64,000 bases of DNA from Panorpa germanica (GCA_963678705.1 OY783211.1:11608603-11672602), one strand, 5' to 3'; positions 1 through 11,645 are shown, counted from the first letter of the stretch. Notes: generated from the sequence alone by a model not told the origin. Numbers and translations: made by a program.

Positions 1-291
1 AAATGCTATGTGACAACAACAACAATGGCTGCCAGCGCTGTCAGTTTGATTATTTTAATTGTTTTGAGCAATTTTAATAAATGTTGAGAAAAGCGTGAAT
101 TATCTTAAGATACTATTCGAAAACTAAGCAAATTGTATATTTACAAATGTCGGTGGCATAATATTATTAAAATAATATTGCATACTGTATTGTACTGCAA
201 TTTATTTACTTAAGAAGTGTCCCGTTGATGACCTGAAAGCGGCTCTTTTTAATTCTAATAATCCTTTTGTCTATTTAAATCTACCTCTAAT
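1..291. other. Sequence upstream of APC4
   Basis: AT-rich 5' flank of APC4, presumably with its promoter and 5' UTR. I see no TATA box, reading frame or repeat that I can support. Confidence 0.4.
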
Positions 292-2890
292 ATGTCGTTA
301 AATGCTATGAAACAAACTGAAGAGCGACATGTCGTTCACAAAATAATATTAATGGTTTGGTGTACTCGTATGGATTTAGTAGCATTGGCTAATTCAAAAG
401 GTGCTCTAAGTTCTAAAACCCACTTTTCTAAATATAAATTAAAATGTAGACGACATTAATGTATATTTCTGTCGTAGGGGAAGTTTTACTACATCGTCTG
501 AATTGGCAAAGAGTCTGGGTCCTTACTCCCTATAAGGATGGTATTGAGGTGCGAGCAATTGCATGGCGACCAGATGGAAAGTTTATTGCTATTGGATATA
601 GTACAGGAATAGTTTTGATAGTTGATATTGAAAACAAGGATATAATTCACACTTTTGACGTTGGACAGAATATAACTTGTATGAGCTGGTGTCAACAAGA
701 AGAACTCCAAACAAATGTAGAAAATCCTTCGGTTGCATACAAAATTCATAGAAGAACAATAGTAAGTTGATACATTTTACAAATAATTACTTATTGTATT
801 ATTAATAAAATGTATTGAAATAATCTTCCAGCATGATCATACAGCATTTTTACCAAAATTACCATCTCTAACTACAAGTTATTCAAATAAAAAACATAAC
901 GATACAAGCACTGAATCAAAATATTTGAAAGACCAAAAAAGACTTAATATGCTGTGTATAGGATTAAACGCAAATACGATTTACTTAAGCGTATTTGGTT
1001 TGTTTCCATGTGGTATAGTGGACCTAAGGAAACGACTAAATCAAAGAGGAACAGTCATTGATGTAAAATTATCAAATAACTTTGATAAGATGTATGTTTT
1101 CCTCGTAGATGAGCAAAACATATTAAAGTTAGTTGTTATAAAAACGACAAAGCTATTAACACATTCAAAAGAACTTCAAATGCTTGCTCTAAAACAAGGC
1201 CATATAATTAATTTAATGAATTACATTCAAACAACTATATCAAGTGCAGTAGAGGCTTGGGAAACTATTCTTCTGGAGATGGATAGCAAGTTAGAGAACT
1301 ATTCAGAGTCAGTTCCTAGTGGAGGCGTATCAAGCGATTTTCTGGATTTGTTAATGTTTGGTATATGATATACATATATGTCTTGTTAAAATCATAATGA
1401 TCAACGTAGACAACGTTTTTATTTACATTTAAAAATTTCAGGAAAGGCCTCAATAGATCTACAGTCATTTTTACTTCAGGATTTAACTGAAAAGGGTTTG
1501 AAAAAACTTGGCAATTCAATTGAACTAAGCTATTCTACAATACAGAAATTGGTATTGAAAAATTTAAATACTGCTGGACAAGCACTTGCTTATCATTTAT
1601 CAGAGTTAAGAGGAATGGCTCGTTTTGGTTTTCGATATGAGGTACAATTTTGTCAAAACTGTCAATAAATGAAGAGTAAGATGTTTTATTGCCCATTATT
1701 TTCAGACTCTAGGATTAGATGAAGAATTGGTTACAAATGCCATAGCAGCCAGCGGTTCATTTTTGGTGAAAGTAATCGAGGTTCAACAAGTAATTGATCA
1801 CTCCATGAAAAATTATAAAGCATTTTTCCGTTGGTTATATGTTATTATTGTCCGTTTAATGGATGAAAAAGTTCCAAATGAGATAGTTGAAGTATCTCAA
1901 CAAGAGCTAAAATATATTGCAGAATTCCTAGAAAATATTGATGGAACAGAGCCTATTATGAACCAGTATACGATGAAGTGGAAACGTCGTCCTTTTAATT
2001 TGGAACGGTTAGGACAGTATCTAGAGAATTCTGAACTTGTTGTTCCTATAGATACTCAAAGTAATCCATGGCCGAAGTTGATCGCTGAAAATGAATGTTT
2101 ACAGCAACATAAAAGCATTATTACGCATCATACAGATAAATCTCTTATTCAACAACATGATCATTTGAAAAGTATTATCGACAAAATTTATGAAAAACCA
2201 AAATATCTGTTAGGAGAACAATTTATAGTGGAAAATATTATCCTTTGCACAGGTTGTGCTACAGATGTTAAAGTTACACAAATGAACTATAGTGATAATG
2301 ATAATGTCAACTTTGCATTAATCAATACATCATTAGACTCAGGCGCATATTTTGTTAAATATTTTAGAGAACTAAATGAAATGAGAGCAATTTATGTTGA
2401 ATTTGTACCACCCCCTTCATTTGCAGAAATTAAATTACCAAATAATTTAAGTAGACTATTACCTATAGACATACATTTTTATTCTCCGGAAATTTGTTCA
2501 ATTTTACTGGAACAAGATGACCAATATAAATATGGTATATTTTTACAGTTAAACTTAAAATTAATTTATGAGAAATCAGTGACGTTTTCTTTTGAAGAAC
2601 CACTTACTAATAATCAAAATATACCAAAAGTAAATGTTTTTGATTTAAAAAACGCTTGTAGCTTAAGATGTATTGATTATATGCAATGTTCATGTTTTGA
2701 TATCAGTCCAAGCCGGAAAGTTGCTATCATTTTGTCTAGTTCATTTAAAAAAGTAAGAGTGTTTGAAATGGAAGCGGAAGAAGACGATGAAGAAGATGAT
2801 AATGATACTACTAGAGACACCGAGAGCAGTTTGTTGAGTCAAGTAAATGAAAGTATTGCTGAAACTTCAAGTGACTTATTAATGACTTAG
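292..2890 (+). CDS. APC4: Anaphase-promoting complex subunit 4 (APC4)
   Basis: Scaffold subunit of the APC/C ubiquitin ligase, which drives cyclin and securin destruction in mitosis. The exons I can join are 292-400, 478-761, 832-1360, 1442-1641 and 1706-2890. They are all flanked by GT..AG, their phases match, and they give 768 aa (human protein about 808). Residues 15-120 form the N-terminal WD40-like part, with the family signatures LVALANSKGEVLLHRL and AWRPDGKFIAIGYSTG. Exon 4 carries the APC4 helical 'long' domain (LTEKGLKKLGNSIELSYS and YHLSELRGMARF). The C-terminal WD40-like part follows, then an acidic tail (EAEEDDEEDDNDT) before the stop. The ATG at 292 was chosen because it gives the short leader expected before the first beta strand. 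An AATAAA lies at 2976-2981. The gene converges on TMEM60. Family assignment is from recognised conserved motifs; the splice model is inferred. Confidence 0.93.
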
Positions 2891-2975
2891 AGGACTGCAT
2901 TTAATAAGCTGGAAAAACTCAAAATGTTTTATTGAGTTTTAATTTTTGTTTTCACAGTTTTTATGGCAAATATAA

Positions 2976-2981
2976 AATAAA
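2976..2981 (+). terminator. APC4 polyadenylation signal
   Basis: Canonical AATAAA 86 bases after the APC4 stop codon. The rest of 2891-3427, up to the TMEM60 stop, is AT-rich 3' flank shared by two convergent genes with nothing else recognisable. Confidence 0.6.
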
Positions 2982-3427
2982 TTTAAAAAGTCGTTTTATT
3001 TCATACAATTAAATATTATTATCACAATTATTTACAGATTATTAATATAAAAAATATAGATAAAAAATTATAATTCACATTGTAGTAATAATTACCACTT
3101 TTTCTGAAATTTATTCACTTTCTAAAAAAAAGAAGTTGAAATTAGCTAATTCTAAATGGATCATTAGGAATATAACTAATTAATTGAAATAAAATATTCT
3201 GTTTAGACAACATAATTTTAAAAAGCCGCTAACATCATTTCGAATGCATTTCCATAATAAAATTATCTTATTACTGTACATTAAAACTTAAAATGATATT
3301 TAAGTAAATATATACATTAAAAATAGGTTAATTTAAAAATTAACTTCAAAACTAGTGTTATCATATTTATGTTCTTATAAAGTATGTATAATTTAAATGA
3401 AAAATAGGTTTCTTATAATGAATAATT

Positions 3428-3829
3428 TTATAAATACCTCCGACTACTCCGTATAAGGCTTACAAAAACGTCTGTTAAGAGTGCAAGGAGTAATATCCAT
3501 AAAGGTGTAAGCACTACGTAAATTGGCAAATTTAGCTTAGGATATTCCAGCTTTAAACAAATAATTATTTGTGCTGCCATTTTTAACAATATTGCAGCAA
3601 CATACCAAAAATGCTTCTTTATAGCACTTCGACATCTATCAGTGCTTGAGTTACATTGTGAGATCATGTGAAAGAGCACGTACATTAGTAAGATACCGTC
3701 ATAAGTCCACATTGGAATGAAAACAATAAACCAATTCCAGTATGTTCGTGATTCTAATCGAAGACACAATAATATTAAGAATACTAGAAGAATAAACCAT
3801 GTAAACAAAGCTCTATGAAGAACTGCCAT
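3428..3829 (-). CDS. TMEM60: Transmembrane protein 60 (TMEM60)
   Basis: Small multipass membrane protein of the TMEM185/TMEM60 family. Its biochemical role is not established. It is a single intronless 133-aa frame, the same length as vertebrate TMEM60. Four hydrophobic segments are visible, near residues 8-25, 32-56, 74-93 and 101-125. Family landmarks include the start MAVLHRALFTWF, the WNWFIVFIPMW block, a hydrophilic loop rich in Cys, Ser and Lys (about 57-72) and a basic C-terminus (RSSRRYL). The gene is transcribed toward APC4 and away from ALG8. The intron-free structure in a neighbourhood of intron-containing genes is consistent with a single-exon coding region; a 5' UTR intron cannot be excluded. 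Confidence 0.9.
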   Translation of the reverse strand: MAVLHRALFTWFILLVFLILLCLRLESRTYWNWFIVFIPMWTYDGILLMYVLFHMISQCNSSTDRCRSAIKKHFWYVAAILLKMAAQIIICLKLEYPKLNLPIYVVLTPLWILLLALLTDVFVSLIRSSRRYL

Positions 3830-4618
3830 GTTGACTGAAGAAACACTAATCGTAGTAGATTAAATCAATATTACCTAAAAATAAAATAAATACATAATTT
3901 TTAACTTAGATATTAAACATTTATAACTTAGAAAATGAATTGAGAAATAAATAGATAGAAGTAAACAGATTGTAAGGCCAAAATGGCAAATGCAATGCAA
4001 TACATAATTTTAACAAATTATTGCTGAATAATTGAGGTTATATTTACCTCTGGCATTTATTGTAAAAAATATATTCATAATTTAATTTATGATGACTTAT
4101 AGCAATGCATTAAGAGGGACATTGTTAAGATAATATTTAATTCGTTTATATGAATCCTTAAAGCAGTTTTTCAACTTTATTAATAGTTATTTATTTCGTT
4201 TCTCTATTTTTTGTTTATATTTGACAGCAAATGTGTCAATAATTTTCAATTTCTGTGCGAACATATTTTCAGGGTTGCCCAAATGTCACATCTGGAAAGT
4301 ATTATCTCTGCTGGAAAGTTACTGATAATATCAGATTTTTGTCTGTTCATTTTTCTATATATCTGTATCATTCTTGAATATATACATAAATTATATTTAT
4401 CTGAATCATTTAATTAATGGCCGTAATTTAGTTGAATTTAATACAAACATATGTTTAATCACGGTGTTTATTTGAATTCGAGTTTCGAATTATAATGGTT
4501 GAAGTCAGGTGGAAGTCAGTTGAAGTAGTTGGAAAGTAGTGAGCGGGAGGAAACACGGTGAATGTTTTTTAATTAAGAGATTTGGCAGATTTACGAGTTT
4601 TTGGAGCGTAACATCAAA
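3830..4618. promoter_or_regulatory. Shared upstream region of TMEM60 and ALG8
   Basis: The two genes point away from each other from this 789-base stretch, so it should hold both promoters. The last ~140 bases before ALG8 are richer in G (repeated GGAAGTCAG/GGAAAGTAG). The open frame at 4211-4417 has no recognisable protein character. No element was pinpointed. Confidence 0.45.
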
Positions 4619-6769
4619 ATGTTTTGGTGCATTTTCACATTAATATCATGTATTAAATTGTTATTTATACCGGCTTAGTAAGTAAACATTATAATATAAC
4701 TATAAAATTTATCGGACATAACCTCTAATTATGAAATAAATTGAATAGATTGTACGTGTATGATGTTCGTATTGGCTTGCTTCTTAGCTTACTTTATTTT
4801 TAAACAATTTATGTATCTTATCCATTTTATAAATAAATATAATAATAAGTACAATTAATTTTTTTAGCCGGTCCACTGATTTTGAAGTACATCGCAATTG
4901 GCTAGCAATTACTCATTCGTTACCAATAGAAAGTTGGTATTATGAAAAACAATCGGAATGGACCCTTGACTATCCACCATTCTTCGCATATTTTGAGTAT
5001 TTACTATCGCAAATTGCTTCTTATTTCGATCCAAAAATGTTGATTGTATCTAATTTGAATTATGCATCAAAGGAAACTATCTTATTTCAGCGTTTATCCG
5101 TAATAATTACAGACATTGTGTATGCTTATGGTACAAAACAGTTAAGTTTGTTTTATGTTTTCAACGCAAAATATATTACCTTAAATACATTTTATACATA
5201 AAAATTATTTATAGATGCTGTAACGCTTTAGGTAAAGGCAATTCGAATTCAAAAATGATATTATCCATATTATTGATTGGAAATGCAGGGTTGTTCATGG
5301 TTGATCATATACATTTTCAATATAACGGAATCATGTTTGGAATATTATTAATATCAATTGCAAAAATAATGGAGGTGATTCTTTAATTCTTATTTAAAAC
5401 CTCTTATAACAGAAATAAAAATAACGAGTACCACATTACAGGATCAACTTTTAGCATCAGCATTTTGGTTTGCAGTTTTATTAAATATGAAACATATTTA
5501 TGCATATGTTGCTCCAGCTTATATTATTTACTTATTAAAAGCGTATTGCCTTGAAGGAAACTTTAATATTGGTAAAGCGATCAAAAGGTTATCTGTACTT
5601 GGATTTTTGGTACTATCTATTTTTGCTTTATCTTTTGGACCATTTGTAAAACATATACCTCAGGTGAGATATTAATTAATCAATCATTTTATAATGAATT
5701 CTCAACTCTAAATAATATGCATGTATTTTCCATATGTAGGTCTTCTCAAGATTATTTCCTTTTAAGCGAGGTTTATGCCATGCTTACTGGGCCCCTAATT
5801 TTTGGGTGTTGTATAACATTGTTGATAAAACTGCAACAAAAATAGGTACGCTATTTTCCTGCATTATTAAATTATTTTCATTGATAATATAATAATTGAA
5901 ATGTTTCTAGCTCCAAAATTCGGGATTGAAGTAAACGCTACAGTCGGTAGCATGACTGGTGGTCTTGTTCAGGAATTCGAGCATGTTGTGTTGCCAACAA
6001 TTCAACCTAAAATCACATTTTTATTAACACTGCTTGCAATTACTCCTGCACTAATTAAATTGTGGAGACTCCTAGGAGCTAGGTTTGTTATTCTTCTAAA
6101 TTTAAATCGTTTCGACTATAGGAAGACTTATCCAAGTTTTATTTTATAGTAAATCCGGAGTCATAGCGCCGCTTCATTTTATCCGCTGCTTGGTCTTATG
6201 TGGAGCTTGTTCATTTATTTTTGGATGGCATGTTCATGAAAAAGCAATATTGATGGTGACAATACCATTTAGGTAAAGTAGTTTATTTTTATTTTTTAAA
6301 CTAAATCTGAAATAACTAATACGTCATTAAAATTTTTAGCATACTGGCGGTATTGGAAAAAAAGGATGCCAAACATTTTATCTTACTACTGACTATAGGA
6401 AACTATTCTCTCTTTCCTTTATTATATACAAATGAACTTTTATTTGTAAAACTATTGTTATTTCTAATAAATTGTGAATTTGCATTATATTGTTTGTCAA
6501 AACTATTTTCAAGTAACAATCAAGATTCAAAATTAAATTTACCGTTGTTAAATATTTATGAAACTTTCTATGTGTTAGGATTTTACATAATTTTTATTTA
6601 TAATAATTTTGTACATGATTTGGTATTTGCCAGTTTACCATTTCTTAAACTCGTGATTATTTCAACATATTGTTCTGTTGGATTTATATATACCGTACTA
6701 CATATTTATTACGACTTCTTGAGTTTGAGTGAAGGTAGTAAAGGTTTGTATAAAAAGAAAATCAAATAA
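4619..6769 (+). CDS. ALG8: ALG8, dolichyl-P-Glc: Glc1Man9GlcNAc2-PP-dolichol alpha-1,3-glucosyltransferase
   Basis: ER-membrane GT-C glucosyltransferase that adds the second glucose to the lipid-linked oligosaccharide before transfer to protein. Coding exons: 4619-4677, 4868-5140, 5215-5374, 5442-5663, 5740-5845, 5911-6082, 6150-6272 and 6340-6769. All have GT..AG borders and matching phases and give 514 aa (human 526). The first exon is a hydrophobic anchor ending IPAY. Then comes the lumenal loop [18 protein letters not shown], whose Asp24 is the expected GT-C catalytic acid, followed by [25 protein letters not shown] and the [18 protein letters not shown] block (exon 5) follow, and HVHEKAIL sits in exon 7. 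These choices separate ALG8 from its paralogue ALG6. The stop codon overlaps an AATAAA at 6765-6770. The gene is divergent from TMEM60 and convergent with Ilp7. Confidence 0.95.
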
Positions 6770-6770
6770 A
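6765..6770 (+). terminator. ALG8 polyadenylation signal overlapping the stop codon
   Basis: AATAAA whose central TAA is the ALG8 stop codon. If used, it leaves a 3' UTR of only some tens of bases. The 627-base gap to the Ilp7 stop (6770-7396) is otherwise AT-rich and featureless except for a TTTATT at 7263-7268, which reads as AATAAA for Ilp7. Confidence 0.55.
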
Positions 6771-7396
6771 AACATTTTTTAAATAGAATATTTATTTTTT
6801 CGTTTTTATACATATAAGCAATTGTTTTTTTGTTTACTATTACTAGCTAATTGTGATTACCATGTTAGATTATTTTATCATATTTAAGTTGATAACGTAG
6901 ACAACTTATAACAAGAAGAAATTGTCAGTAAACAAAGGTTTCTAAATTTTAACAATTGATATTTTATTAGGTGTACATCAAAATAAAGAGGAAACTACGC
7001 CTTATATATTGGTAACCGTTGGAGATACTGATTAATAGTGATAAAGAAACACCATGTATATTGTTTAAATATTTAAGGAAAATTAAATGCACAGCTGTAA
7101 AAAAGATTTGGAAACAAAGTGAAGACAAATTTCATTTACAGTTAGATTTTGTTCTTCCTTTATGCTCTTTCATGATACTTATCACGTATCTTTAAATTTA
7201 AAAAAAGCATGGAGGTTTCTATTACATTAGATCATATTAATTTCAAATGTACAGCTTTTAATTTTATTGTTATTAACAAAAAAGAAATCATGTATCACAA
7301 AACTAAATTTTTTATATTTTTTATAGAATTTCTGAAATATTTGAAATATAATTAAATGAATGTAAGTTTTTATCAAATGTATCATTTATGGGTGTT

Positions 7397-8740
7397 TTAT
7401 AGAAATTGATGAACCCTTTTGTTACTTGGGCAATATTCTGCGTATTCTTCCCAAGTACATCCCACAGGATTACAGCATTCAGTAGTAATGGATCCACCTC
7501 CAGCACCTCGTGTGCTTCCTCCTCTAATGCGAGCCGAGCGGCGCGAGCGAATAAAACGTAGTCCAATCTCTGGGCTGATCCATGGAAATCCAACTGTAAC
7601 AAAGTTTAATAGTAACAATAGTTCTTGAGCCTCTAAACATTTTATGTTTCGAGGTTTGCCATATATTTTATATTATGGGTATACCTGGCATAGTCCGCTT
7701 TGCTAACACTTCTATTTTTTTATCATCCTGTGGAGGTGCTGCTCTTCGGGAAAGTCTGTAGATATCCTTTTCACAGGCCCAATACATATGCCGCATTAGT
7801 TGTTCGCGGCAACGAGTGTGGCTTTCGCGGTGCCATGCATTTCCCCAGTCTTCACTAGATCTGATTGAAATTAGAAATGATTTCATGAAAAACTGACGAA
7901 GTTATTTCAATTTGAAATTTTGTTTTTTGCTCAATGTTTGACCGCCATGTTAATTGACGTCACGTGTCGAAAAGTTGTGCTGAAGGCGTTGTTCTTCCGC
8001 ATTACGTCAGTAAAAAGCTAAGTACATAAATCATAAGAATCTCTGTTGTAGAAGAGAGACGGTAATAGTTAGCGGGATAGATTACGGACTGATTGAATGA
8101 TTACTTTTTTTTGTTAAAATTATTTATAATGCTGTGATTAATAAAAAAAAATTATTCATTATAAATTAGACTTTCTAGTAGAGTAGTGAAAAAAATATAC
8201 GCCTACCGTATGTAGTTATGCAACAAAAATTACATGAAAATAATAAAACTCAAAAGTCAAAAGTGCCTTTTGGACTTTCAACAGTTGGGCAATTGATGAG
8301 TGATATAACCCTGAGCTGACTAAACGTGTTGAGTGAGCATTCGTCATTTATCTTAATAAAATTATTCGTTACTATAAATTTTACTAATTTGTTCTCAATC
8401 CAATATCACAATCACAATCCAATATGGCGTACTCCGGGTTTGACATAAATAAAAAAATGCTAATTTAAATCATTATAGAAGAGGTTAAATACAAAAGAAT
8501 CAATTGAGTGTATAATTCTTGATTAATATCTCAAATATTTAATTAAATAAACGTTACGTATATGTTAATAGAGAGAGATAATTAAGAGACACGGTAATTA
8601 ACATATGTAATATAATAATGAACCAATATTAGTACGCACCTGTCACGGAATAGAGTTTCAAGTGCATCTTCACCGGATACCGCCTCCGCTACATCAAAGA
8701 TTACACATAAAGCCGTTATGGTAGATAACGGAAACCACAT
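7397..8740 (-). CDS. Ilp7: Insulin-like peptide 7 (relaxin-like neuropeptide) precursor
   Basis: Secreted insulin/relaxin-family hormone. Coding exons in transcript order are 8740-8640, 7860-7685 and 7593-7397, with GT..AG borders and exact phases, giving 157 aa. Residues 1-20 are a signal peptide (core LSTITALCVIF, likely cut after AEA). The B chain (about 37-71) has Cys51 and Cys63 in a CX11C pattern within HTRCREQLMRHMYWACEKDIY and ends at a dibasic SRR. A C peptide follows, with KR at 88-89 and RSRR at 108-111 as processing sites. The A chain has Cys132, 133, 138 and 147 (CCX4CX8C) and the motif TWEEYAEYCPSNKR, which is diagnostic of the Drosophila ILP7 group. The ATG at 8740 is the only Met downstream of an in-frame stop, and it directly opens the signal peptide. 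In flies ILP7 is a neuronal peptide; its role here is inferred by orthology. Confidence 0.96.
7861..8639 (-). promoter_or_regulatory. Ilp7 intron 1 with CRE and E-box motifs
   Basis: The 779-base first intron of Ilp7. It contains a perfect palindromic CRE (TGACGTCA, 7955-7962) overlapping a CACGTG E-box (7961-7966), and a second CRE-like TTACGTCA at 8002-8009. The rest is AT-rich with no repeat I can name. A regulatory role is inference from motif content only. Confidence 0.4.
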
Positions 8741-8815
8741 AATACTCGCGTTCCAATACTTGCTCTGGAAAATGAATATGTTTGTAAATCTAAATCACAA
8801 TTGTCTTCTACATTA

Positions 8816-8866
8816 TCTCGCATTTTCACCGGATACTATCTTAGTGACATCAAAGATTATATATAA
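8816..8866 (-). pseudogene. Broken partial copy of the Ilp7 signal-peptide exon
   Basis: Just upstream of Ilp7 exon 1, the block TTCACCGGATAC at 8824-8835 and ACATCAAAGATTA at 8847-8859 repeat the same two blocks of exon 1 (8669-8680 and 8691-8703). Order and spacing are the same to within one base. The extra base would shift the frame, and no B chain follows, so this is a non-functional local duplication. Confidence 0.5.
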
Positions 8867-9075
8867 TTATATATTATCGTGGATTTTTGAATCACCAAAA
8901 CAATGTAAAAAACTAATATAACGAGTATTGTTGAAGATGAATAATATTCATTAAAAAAATCACGATCCATACTAAAGATTACATCTATTTATTTCTTCAT
9001 TTAAATATTTATATTTTGCAGACTCTAAAATGTAGAATTCAATTAAGTTTTATACCCCTGCTTGTGTCAAGTTTA

Positions 9076-9263
9076 TAACTCCGGTCATAAATCATAAACC
9101 AACTCCGCTTTTAATTCAGCAGTGAACCGTCGTTGCGATCTCTGTAGCTCATAAAAAGGGCCTTTCCTATGAACGACTGAATAGAAAACGAACACGTTCC
9201 AGACAAAAAATTCATGATATGTAATAGAAATTAAGTAGAATTTACTCCAAAATGTTTACTGGG
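9076..9263 (-). repeat. Truncated MITE, CCCAGTAAAC family (long subtype)
   Basis: The right end reads GTTTACTGGG after ACTCCAAAAT. The interior (positions 9076-9210) is the inverted equivalent of 12345-12465, sharing for instance GAACCGTCGTTGC-type and CGAACACGTTCCAG blocks. The opposite terminus is missing, so this copy is truncated. Confidence 0.7.
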
Positions 9264-9339
9264 AAGGCTGTTATAGTACATAGATAATGGAATCAAATTC
9301 ATGGAAAATTAATGTGTTATGCAATTTGCCGGTAATAAA

Positions 9340-9830
9340 ATGGGAGAAGAATGGGTGGAACTGACTCCTCCGGACTGACACAAAGACACAAAAAATATGA
9401 GAAGGATTGCCAGAATTAGATTGGGAAATGAGGAGAAAGGAAACAAAAACTGGGCGAGAAAAGGATGTGTAGAGTGTGCGGAACGGAGTTTGAAACACTG
9501 GAGCACATTAAGTTTTCTTGTCAGAAAAAAGTAATAAGCGAGAAGAATATTGTGTAGGTATTAAAGGGAGGCAGTGAAGGGAAGAGGTGAATGTCGGAAA
9601 TAGAGAAAAGGAACGAGGAAAGAAAAGTAACGCCAGAGCAGAAGTGATTTTAATCTGAAGTGACAAAGAGACGAAGAGACAAAGAAGAGGTGTAGGTTTT
9701 TTTCTTTTGAAATAGGAATGTAATAAAATCTTTTGAAATGTAATTAAGCACAATGATATGTAATTTATGGATTTAAGGCGGAAGAATGTAGTGCCTAATG
9801 GCAAAAACATTACAATAAATAATAATTATT
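9340..9830 (+). mobile_element. 3' end of a non-LTR retrotransposon (CCHC-finger remnant)
   Basis: From the ATG at 9397 the frame reads MRRIARIRLGNEE and, after a one-base frameshift near 9455, RMCRVCGTEFETLEHIKFSC. That is the CX2CX9HX4C finger found near the C-terminus of many insect LINE ORF2 proteins. A purine-rich tail follows and ends in an A/T-rich run at about 9800-9830. The 5' part (endonuclease and reverse transcriptase) is missing, as in a 5'-truncated insertion. Confidence 0.65.
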
Positions 9831-10389
9831 ATTTATGTTTTTTACATTTATTACTTATTGACAATGTAACGAAATTATGTTAAGTTTCTGTAAATAATAA
9901 AACGTAACGATAGGTAAAAAATATTACGTTAAATAAATAAGGTAGTAATATTTAATAAAAAAAAAAAAAATTTGTGCTTAAAGTCACTTCATTGTATACT
10001 TCGACTTAAGGTACAAGCGGTCTTTCATAACTATTTTAATAATTGCAAAGGTTTTTAAAGTTTTGCTAATCTAAAATAGACGTTCTATAATTCAATTAAT
10101 CGAAAAAGCCTATTTTCTGAATCTAATATAATTTAGCAAGTTCAACTTTTTACACTTCGAATTAAACTTTTTCTTAAAATTTGAGCATGGGAACTGTACC
10201 TCTAAAAACAAATTATAACTTAATGTATTACTTAATGAAATATTTTTTACCTAAATTTACTGAAACTTAATATATTTCTTTATAATATCATTAAATAAAT
10301 CTATAAATAAATTATAATCTTGTATTAAGATATATTACATTATTATGTAATATTAAATAATATAAGATTTAATTACATGGATTTAAATT

Positions 10390-10535
10390 TAATTTATTTA
10401 ACGTCGGCCTATTCTATATCATCGACGACCCCCTATTATGTTAACTAGACCGCTGCCTAATAAGTTTACGATTATATTTATAAATTTAACTCTGGTTCCG
10501 AGATTGAATCCGAAAACACAGCAGTCAGCGTCAAT
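10390..10535 (-). repeat. tRNA-derived SINE, degraded copy
   Basis: Minus-strand relative of the SINE at 32545-32806. It shares the 3' segment (TTTATTTAACGTCGGCCTAT on the + strand) and the head with the B-box region (GATTGAATCC, then ACACAGCAGTCAGCGTC). Internal sequence is shortened. Confidence 0.7.
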
Positions 10536-11062
10536 TTTTATGGTAAATAAATCTAAAATACATATAACTGTGTTAAGAGGTTAAAATATAATTTAAGAAA
10601 AATTAGCACAAAAAAAACAAGAAATTTAAAACAAAAAAACTAGTTTAATATAATATTTAAATAATTTTCTTGATCACAAATTTAAAAACAAAATAACTGA
10701 ACCACAATTGCAATAATGGTAACCCACTGTTGCAATATTTTGTATATGAACCAATAATCACCTAATAAAATCTCGTAGGTACAATTTTTCTACTTTTCCG
10801 TCTATTTTCACTTTGTACCTGTTGCCCGTTTTCAATAGACTGTTGCTTTTCAAGAGATTTGGAAAACTATTATTCAATTCTGAACACATTTTTGCGCATG
10901 CGCAACTTATAAAACTAGCATAACGTGCAAAGTGTTCGTTGTTAAAGATTCGTTCTTGTATCATTTATTTTATTCATCGATATAATTATTAGTATTAATA
11001 TAGAAAGATATGTTTTCTTAAAATATGTGTGGTCGCTGAAGGAGGGAGGAGGGAAGGTAAGG

Positions 11063-11440
11063 TTTCAATTTTTGTATTTATTTATATTAATGTACAACAT
11101 ATCAAATTTATTATGTGAACATTTGAAGTCGATTGGAGTAAAACTGTCGGAGTAAGTTTTCACCCCTCTGGTCTGGTTTTGTCTTTCTTTGAAAGTTTTA
11201 AATGCGTTTTTCTCACACTTTGCTTTTTCAGAGTTGGTGCCCTCTCTAGCTCAAAATCTACTGCACTGATTCTTTTGAAATTTTGCACATTCTTTTTCTA
11301 CATAAATGCTGAGGTGATGCTGTCGAGTTATCTTTTCTTTAATGTTAACGTATTTTAAAATAACAATGTTTCTAATTTTTTTCATGAAAAATGCACTGAC
11401 AAGGCCTGTCACAGGCACAGATAAGGAATACCTTATCAAG
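11063..11440 (+). repeat. Dispersed repeat family E, copy 1
   Basis: Shares a long block with 49480-49800 (inverted) and 62545-62960. Common landmarks are TTGGAGTAAAA.TGTCGGAG, GCGTTTTTCTC, CCTCTCTAGCTCAAAATCT and CTGTCGAGTT. I see no terminal repeats and no protein homology. Confidence 0.75.
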
Positions 11441-11645
11441 ATTTACCTGACAGTGCCCTAGTCAGTTTCTCGCAAGGTTCCTTATCTTTACGTTATCCTT
11501 ATAAGGATTAAATCTGGAGTAAAATTCTACTCGTTTTTTGCAGCGGTAGAAATTATAATTGGATAGAAATGAATATTAAAAACTAAATATATCAATGTAC
11601 TTGTCACTAGAAAAAATGTATTTTGATGTAACAGTCATAATCGTT

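Noticed and set aside
4211..4417. 68-codon frame upstream of ALG8
   Set aside because: No homology, lies in the shared promoter region, composition typical of non-coding AT-rich sequence.
7419..7628. Plus-strand frame of 69 codons across Ilp7 exon 3
   Set aside because: Shadow of the Ilp7 coding exon; the minus strand encodes the A chain.
9271..9810. Minus-strand frames rich in Ser, Leu and Phe
   Set aside because: They are the complement of a purine-rich LINE 3' end; the CCHC finger on the + strand explains the region.
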